Shown: positions 36,837 to 37,906 of the stretch, one piece after another | How the letters are laid out: each line of letters begins with the position of its first letter | Numbering within the stretch: the stretch's first letter is position 1 | IMG/VR virus record: IMGVR_UViG_3300034072_002214 | Span: 1-37,906 of that record | Source of the DNA: a virus | DNA length: 37,906 nt | Reading direction: 5' to 3' (one strand) | Position numbers and translations under genes: made by a program | The notes under the pieces: generated by a model | Seen by the model: the letters and a program-made list of their open reading frames with translations, nothing else | Told to the model about the DNA's origin: nothing | Databases searched by the model: none

Positions 36837-37906
36837 TGGCAGTAACCGCTAAGGACAAGGTTCGGAAAGTTGAACCTGGTATTTGGAAGCTGGTAGATGA
36901 TCGTTTTTATGTGGAAATTCGCCCCAACGGTCGCAGTGGCCCAAAGGTAAAAAAAACGCTGGATAAACTGGATGAAGCGCGGCGATTTAAAACCAATGAG
37001 TTTGCCAAAGCACAATCCGGCACCGAAGCTGTAAAACTTAAAAAGGATTCGCGGCGGCTCGCTGATTTGGTGGAGGATTGGTACTCACTGCACGGTTACA
37101 CCCTAAAGGATGGCGCGGGCCGCAAGGGTATTTTGCTTTATGACTGTGAATTGCTGGGCAACCCGGTAGCGAGCAAATTTACTGCTGAAGATTTTGTGTT
37201 GTTCCGCAAGATGCGCCTGGAAACACCACGCGGTGAAAACACCGGCAAGATGATTACGGCCAACACCGTTAACCATTCGCAAGCCTATTTCTGCGCGGTT
37301 TTTAACACGCTGATCAAGCTGGGCAAGTGGCATCACCCCAACCCACTCCACGGCCTGCCTAAACTGAAAATTGACGAACCCGACCTGTGTTTTTTGGACA
37401 AGGCTCAAATTAAATCGTTACTCAGTGAATTGCAGTTATCTACCACTCGGGATTTGTACATTATCGCCAAGATTTGCCTGTCTACCGGTGCGCGCTGGGG
37501 CGAGGCGGCTGGGCTGAAGGCTACCCATGTGAAGGGTCAGAAAATCCATTTCAGCAAAACCAAGAGCGGTAAGGCGCGTTCTATTCCGATTAGCGCGGAG
37601 CTGGAGGAAGAAATACTGAAGGGGCGCCCCAAGAGCGGCCTGTTGTTCAACCAGAAGAACCATAGGCATGGTTTTGAGGATGCGGTGACCAGGGCGGGGA
37701 TAAAGTTGCCTGACGGTCAGTTAACGCACGTTTTGAGGCATACGTTTGCCAGTCACTTCATGATTAACGATGGAAATATTTTGAAACTGAAGGAGATCCT
37801 TGGGCATGCCACTTTGGATATGACTATCCGATACGCAAAATTGGCTCCCAGTCACTTGTCACAGGCGGTTACCCATAACCCAATCGCCACACTTTACAGC
37901 GCTTGA
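36836..37906 (+). CDS. int: tyrosine integrase
   Basis: 356-aa tyrosine recombinase. Catalytic residues: R220 (T-G-A-R-W-G-E), K243, H298 and R301 (L-T-H-V-L-R-H), H324 (L-G-H-A-T), Y333 (T-I-R-Y). A core-binding domain covers about 75-170. It is the last gene in the window and its attachment site probably lies just beyond. The order repressor-integrase on one strand and cox on the other is that of P2. Confidence 0.94.
   Translation: MAVTAKDKVRKVEPGIWKLVDDRFYVEIRPNGRSGPKVKKTLDKLDEARRFKTNEFAKAQSGTEAVKLKKDSRRLADLVEDWYSLHGYTLKDGAGRKGILLYDCELLGNPVASKFTAEDFVLFRKMRLETPRGENTGKMITANTVNHSQAYFCAVFNTLIKLGKWHHPNPLHGLPKLKIDEPDLCFLDKAQIKSLLSELQLSTTRDLYIIAKICLSTGARWGEAAGLKATHVKGQKIHFSKTKSGKARSIPISAELEEEILKGRPKSGLLFNQKNHRHGFEDAVTRAGIKLPDGQLTHVLRHTFASHFMINDGNILKLKEILGHATLDMTIRYAKLAPSHLSQAVTHNPIATLYSA

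Overview
The window is an almost complete P2-type (Myoviridae-morphology) prophage, running from a cargo gene at the left edge (1) to the stop codon of a tyrosine integrase at the right edge (37906). The attachment sites and flanking host DNA are not visible. GC content is moderate, Shine-Dalgarno sequences are of the AGGAG/GGGG type, and the head genes, Ogr activator, GpR/GpS/GpL/GpM proteins and int-repressor-excisionase switch are all P2-like. This points to a gammaproteobacterial host. I suspect a Cellvibrio-like genus but cannot prove it from this window.

Layout. 1-714: a putAbiC-type abortive-infection cargo gene, AT-rich and on the opposite strand to the late genes. 720-14200 (minus): tail tip, two fibre modules, baseplate (spike, hub, J, I, W-like), tape measure and tail assembly chaperone with a second reading frame, in a tightly coupled late operon. 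14240-15225: an interruption holding two small overlapping genes and, on the plus strand, a structured RNA leader driving a 101-aa protein. 15241-16986 (minus): lysis cassette (outer and inner spanin, holin-like protein, candidate endolysin) and a DksA/TraR zinc-finger protein. 16986-23296 (minus): tail tube, a tRNA-Trp, sheath, GpS, GpR, GpL, a small ORF, GpM, capsid and scaffold-protease. 23297-23485: the divergent late promoter region with a TGT-N12-ACA Ogr box. 23486-26632 (plus): terminase, portal and Ogr. 26633-30391: a cargo region with two more structured RNA loci, an exported moron, a YafO toxin-antitoxin pair and a repressor-like gene pair under a palindrome-controlled promoter. 30401-36369 (minus): early/replication operon (small proteins, a membrane protein with a coiled coil, a primase-helicase) with an iteron-like repeat cluster, ending in an excisionase-like gene. 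36370-37906: immunity operators, repressor and integrase.

The most interesting signal is a set of three C4-type antisense RNA loci (14681-14920 plus; 27011-27165 minus; 28158-28380 minus). Each has the same three-way body: a GGCGGCTGG/CCAGTCGCC closing stem, a UUCG-capped hairpin, and a second hairpin whose loop (b') plus an adjacent single strand (a') are complementary to upstream a1/b1 boxes. In two copies a' and b' are also complementary to downstream a2/b2 boxes next to the ribosome-binding site of a following gene. The a/b boxes differ completely between copies, yet complementarity is kept within each copy. That is what self-specific antisense switches of the P1/P7 C4 and P4 CI kind would look like. 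The genes downstream of copies 1 and 2 are paralogues (101 and 100 aa) of unknown function.

Working together: the CI-like repressor and Cox-like protein set the lysogeny switch, and the primase-helicase with its adjacent repeats would replicate the genome. Ogr would switch on the divergent head and tail operons. The cargo genes (AbiC-like, YafO toxin-antitoxin, lipoproteins, C4-controlled genes) probably serve the lysogen or control competing phages.
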